A stretch of DNA of 64,000 bases from Tritrichomonas musculus. Its lineage: Eukaryota > Parabasalia > Tritrichomonadida > Tritrichomonadidae. Below, piece after piece: positions 61,190 to 64,000 of the stretch (the first letter of the stretch is position 1; every line of letters starts with the position of its first letter). The translations under genes and the position numbers were made by a program. Location: assembly GCA_039105265.1 (NCBI GenBank), contig JAPFFF010000003.1:7068001-7132000 (forward strand), read 5' to 3'. The notes beneath the pieces were generated by a model. The model was not told the origin of the DNA. It saw only the letters and a list, made by a program, of their open reading frames with translations, and searched no databases.

Positions 61190-61330
61190 ATTTCATTGTA
61201 TTCGTTGTAATGTATTCGATATGTGATGTATTCGTTAAGGTATACTTGTTGTGTTGTATTTGTTATGAGGTATTCGATATACGATGTATTCGATAAGATG
61301 TACGCGATGCGATGTATTCGATGTGATATA
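61190..61330. repeat. Imperfect minisatellite, GATGTATTCGATA-type units
   Basis: About nine diverged units of 13-16 bases built on GTATTCGATATG. Variation between units suggests an old array. It is not coding. Confidence 0.75.
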
Positions 61331-61414
61331 CTAGCACATGAGTCGATAGGTTTATCTATATATTTACACGATTTGGTGTTCGGATCGTAATATCTGGATT
61401 TATATGTGTATGCT

Positions 61415-61478
61415 TCACTCTGTTCTGGTTCGATATTTTTTCGTGGTACCGTTCTGGATACGTTACAGAACAGAGTGA
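61415..61478. repeat. 13-base perfect inverted repeat
   Basis: TCACTCTGTTCTG at 61415-61427 and CAGAACAGAGTGA at 61466-61478, 38 bases apart. It may be a small hairpin or the remains of an element. Confidence 0.7.
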
Positions 61479-61630
61479 TCTAGTATCGAACTTACTAGCA
61501 TTCGGATTACAATGGAACAAGGTGTTAAGAGTCTTGTAATCATGTTTATTAGTTAACTAGGTAATCGCTCTCTTAAGTAATGTTAAGTCATCTGTGGTAT
61601 ATAACTCTTCTAGACTTGTTTGTGCATTTT

Positions 61631-61707
61631 AAAATAAATGAGTAAAGAAGAACCAAAGGTTTTCGATAAGATGTTTATTTAAAAATAAATGAGTAAAGAA
61701 GAACCAA
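61631..61707. repeat. 26-base direct repeat at a 51-base offset
   Basis: AAAATAAATGAGTAAAGAAG plus six bases occurs at 61631 and 61682. The word TTCGATAAGATG next to the first copy is mirrored by CATCTTATCG after the second, so an inverted pair sits inside the direct repeat. The second copy overlaps the end of the structural-gene remnant. Confidence 0.75.
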
Positions 61708-62700
61708 GCCCATCTTATCGTATTGAATGAATTGCATTTCGATAACAAATGAATCTTTAGGAGGTAGTTTGGTTGGACAATTATAATGAGCATCACTATA
61801 GAAGTCTATCCAAAACCTTTGGTCCATGGAATTTAACTTGAAGTATACTTCCATGGAATTAATAGGACTATATTCAACATCACAATTTCCTATATAATTA
61901 TGTAATTCTTGTTCGCCTATAGATGAATAAATTTTACATGGATGTCTATCCCATACATTATCAAATACTAACTTCTTTCTCCAAACTATCAATTTTTCTG
62001 GTTTATTTTGATTAGGTCCATCACCTATATTAAACACATCTGCAAAGTATTCATTCCAATTACTTATCTGGTAAAAATTGATAGATTTGGTTGCACTGTC
62101 GTTAACATGTTCATTCTTGTGCAACCAAATATATGATTTCATGAAAACCATTCTTATCATATTATCCATCTGTTCGTATATCCCGATAGTTAATTAATGA
62201 ATCATCTTGAACAAAATCTTTTGCATATTCTCCATGCTTAGCCATCCATGACTTCATTACATTATGTACTGCATCAAAGAAACCTCTAATGTCTCCCTCA
62301 GTAGATATCCAATCAATAACAACAAAGCTTGTAAGGAATTTTCATGTTGGTTGGTTCTTAAATTCTGCTTTGGTATCATCCTCTTGGAATTTCTTTAGTT
62401 GTTTATCTGTTAAGATTTCAACTTCAACTTTTCCACCATGTTTAACAAAGGCATCTTTAGTAAATTTACGCATTGCTATTTCAACTTCTAATTTTCGACG
62501 GCTTTTAATAATCTGTGCTGAACGAACTCCAACAATAGATTCACCTTTGTTTGCAGTTGACCATTCAGGTGGAAAGTTAAACAAGTACCTATTAAACTGA
62601 GCTTTATCATGTTGAGCATCCTCAAGGAAGTAGGCTGTTTCGATTGGAGGAGGTGTATTACCATCATTAACTATATTATCTCGATTAGGATATAAAGTGT
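61675..62700 (-). pseudogene. Structural-protein-like remnant (virus-like fossil)
   Basis: Protein-like minus-strand sequence, for example KSINFYQISNWNEYFADVFN, NSMDQRFWIDFYSDAHYNCP and FNFPPEWSTANKGESIVGVR. Trp- and Pro-rich beta-type composition would suit a capsid or penton protein; it does not visibly match the capsid candidate of the first element. Broken in several places; family uncertain. Confidence 0.42.
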
Positions 62701-62879
62701 AATCTTAAATAAACTTTATATATTAGAATTTACTTTATTTTATACGAATTTATTTAATAAACTAAATTCCAAAAACTGGACCTCTCAATTTTTTTAAATA
62801 TATAGAATTTTTTCAAAGCTTCTTTTAAATTTTGAATGATATTGAAATTTTGTTTACTTTCATTATGGGCTCAGGCTTT

Positions 62880-63464
62880 TCGGCAACCAAAATCAAATTC
62901 ATTATAATTCCTTAAGCCAAGATGATAAATATGAAAAATCTGATCATTCTACTCGGTCCCGAAAACAAACAAATAAGATCAAAGATAATCAAAAATTATG
63001 TAGTGATCAAGATTAATATTCCGACAAATCCTTAAACCAAGATGATAATTATGATAAATCTGATCATTCTTCTCGATCCCGAAAACAAACAATTAAGATC
63101 AAAGATAATCAAAAATTATGTAGTGATCAAGATTAATATTCCGACAAATCCTTAAACCAAGATGATAATTATGGTAAATCTGATCATTCTACTTGATCAC
63201 AAAACCAAACAACTGAGATCGAAGATAATCAAAATATACAGAATTTACAGCATCAAGCTCCAATTTCACCATCAATTAGCAGCATAGGTACTTTTAATCA
63301 AGTGAATCAGATGAATAGTTCACCACCAATTTGAACTTGAAAGTATCATAGAATATTTAAGAAATAATGAAAATGAAGAAGAATATGTAGAATTTGAAGA
63401 AGAAGAAGAGGAAAAAGAGGAAAAAGAAGAGAATTGTACCGATGATGAAATAATGAATCCATAG
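62880..63464 (+). pseudogene. Relic of a host gene with 40-residue repeats and acidic tail
   Basis: Three units of 120 bases begin at 62910, 63030 and 63150. In one frame they read NQDDNYDKSDHSSRSRKQT and IKDNQKLCSDQD, with stops at matching places (TAA after SDQD in two units, TGA in unit three where the others have CGG or CGA). A Gln/Ser-rich part follows (ISSIGTFNQVNQMNSSPP), then in a shifted frame at 63333-63464 the acidic tail ELESIIEYLRNNENEEEYVE, ending in TAG. The unit length is a multiple of three, as expected for a former coding repeat. No family recognised. Confidence 0.6.
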
Positions 63465-64000
63465 CAATTTTTTACAGTCTTTTCGGTTTGATAGTGGAAA
63501 AATTCAATTTGATAGTGGAAAAGTTCATTTTGATAGTGGAAAAATCATAAACAAACAATAATTTGTTATAATTTATTGTTTTTTAGAATGATTAATACAT
63601 ATATATTATATTTATTACATTCATTAATCAGATAAACAATTAATAAAATGATAATCAGAAAAAAAAAATTTGTTCCATTAAGCATTTATTCTATAATTAT
63701 AATATGATATATATTTATTTCTTTTAATATATAAAATAAATAAAATTATTAATTAAATCAATTTTTAATATAGATATTTGTGTTTTAATTTTTTTTTATA
63801 GAACACATGAAAAAATCATTAGTGATCCATTAAATGAATCTTCACCAAAAATAGCTTGGGGATTAATGATAAAATAATGGGAAGATATGCTTGAATTATT
63901 TGCCAAAGCGTTTGACAATGTTTAATAAGTAAAAACAAAGATTGCAGATTTGAATAAATTATACATAAATCAAATATTATTTTATAATCTAATATTTATG
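63465..64000. other. AT-rich end of window with a small coding-like relic
   Basis: A threefold repeat of TTTGATAGTGGAAAA lies at 63485-63545. Near 63800-63960 the plus strand reads EKIISDPLNESSPKIAWGLM, EDMLELFAKAFDNV and KTKIADLNKLYINQ, separated only by TAA codons; possibly part of the same dead gene or a neighbour. Confidence 0.35.

Larger units (their letters stand above)
59576..62700. mobile_element. Second virus-like (Maverick/Polinton-type) fossil, heavily decayed
   Basis: Pieces that look like virion proteins lie on the minus strand from about 60.2 to 62.7 kb, with fibre-like units related to those in the 1274-residue protein of the first element. Many breaks are present, so this is an old copy. 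No polymerase, integrase or ATPase was recognised and the ends are not defined; the assignment rests on the fibre-like similarity and is moderate at best. Minisatellite-like DNA (61190-61330) and a duplication (61631-61707) are embedded in it. Confidence 0.42.

Noticed and set aside
60933-61196. 87-residue minus-strand frame and overlapping 65-residue plus-strand frame
   Set aside because: Both lie in fossil DNA with repeat character; neither resembles a known protein and they overlap each other.
62880-63960. Genetic code with TAA read as Gln
   Set aside because: Intact neighbouring genes (LCAT, BspA, tetraspanin) stop at TAA, and TGA and frameshift breaks are also present in the relic.
1-64000. 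tRNA, rRNA or snRNA genes
   Set aside because: No cloverleaf with a GTTCGA-type T-loop in a proper setting and no rRNA-like block was found by eye; the few GTTCGAA words lie in hairpins or repeats.

Overview
The window looks like nuclear DNA of a trichomonad (parabasalid protist), very AT-rich. The reasons are: BspA-like leucine-rich-repeat surface protein genes, TKL kinases with ankyrin repeats, a tetraspanin, short intergenic distances with no obvious introns in most genes, and TCA+1-type initiator (Inr) motifs 10-25 bases before several start codons (TCATT or TCACTT). A Tritrichomonas-like species is my best guess; this is inference, not proven.

Region 1 to about 14 kb is the right part of a Maverick/Polinton virus-like element that is cut by the window start. 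It carries the C-terminal end of a protein-primed family B DNA polymerase, a retroviral-type integrase, a packaging ATPase, a double-jelly-roll type major capsid candidate, a 1274-residue fibre-like protein and about nine small or unassigned proteins. The visible genes are open frames. Two of the small proteins share the N-terminus MAFGSWFK.

Region 14-17.4 kb has no convincing gene. It holds nested inverted repeats, a 1.4 kb segment bounded by a TA plus a 33-base inverted repeat, a 31-base minisatellite and a 93-base-offset duplication. Region 17.4-49 kb is the host gene-rich part: tetraspanin (-), four-EF-hand protein (-), LCAT-family phospholipase/acyltransferase (+), an ankyrin gene (-), a TKL kinase-ankyrin gene (+), an LRR pseudogene (-) broken by a MITE, a VIT/von Willebrand A protein (+) with a 39-base coding repeat, a MyTH4-RhoGAP protein (+), a glycosyltransferase (-), a decayed LRR gene (+), a kinase relic (+), an intact 1356-residue BspA-like membrane protein (-) and an unassigned 203-residue protein (-).

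Region 49-59 kb is almost gene-free and rich in small DNA transposons. Several have clear boundaries: two hAT-like elements with perfect 8-base target duplications (38256-38785, 51959-52545), a 90-base near-perfect hairpin with a 7-base duplication (54342-54431), and a TA-inserting 144-base MITE family present three times (21653, 28609, 57238). The copy at 28609 sits inside an LRR gene. Region 59-62.7 kb contains GC-rich hairpins and a second, heavily decayed virus-like fossil with fibre-like and other structural pieces. The last 1.3 kb holds relics of a repeat-rich host gene.

Taken together the host genes suggest surface/adhesion (BspA, tetraspanin, glycosyltransferase), signalling (TKL kinase, EF-hand, RhoGAP) and membrane-lipid functions, embedded in transposon-rich DNA. 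No tRNA, rRNA or CRISPR array was seen.
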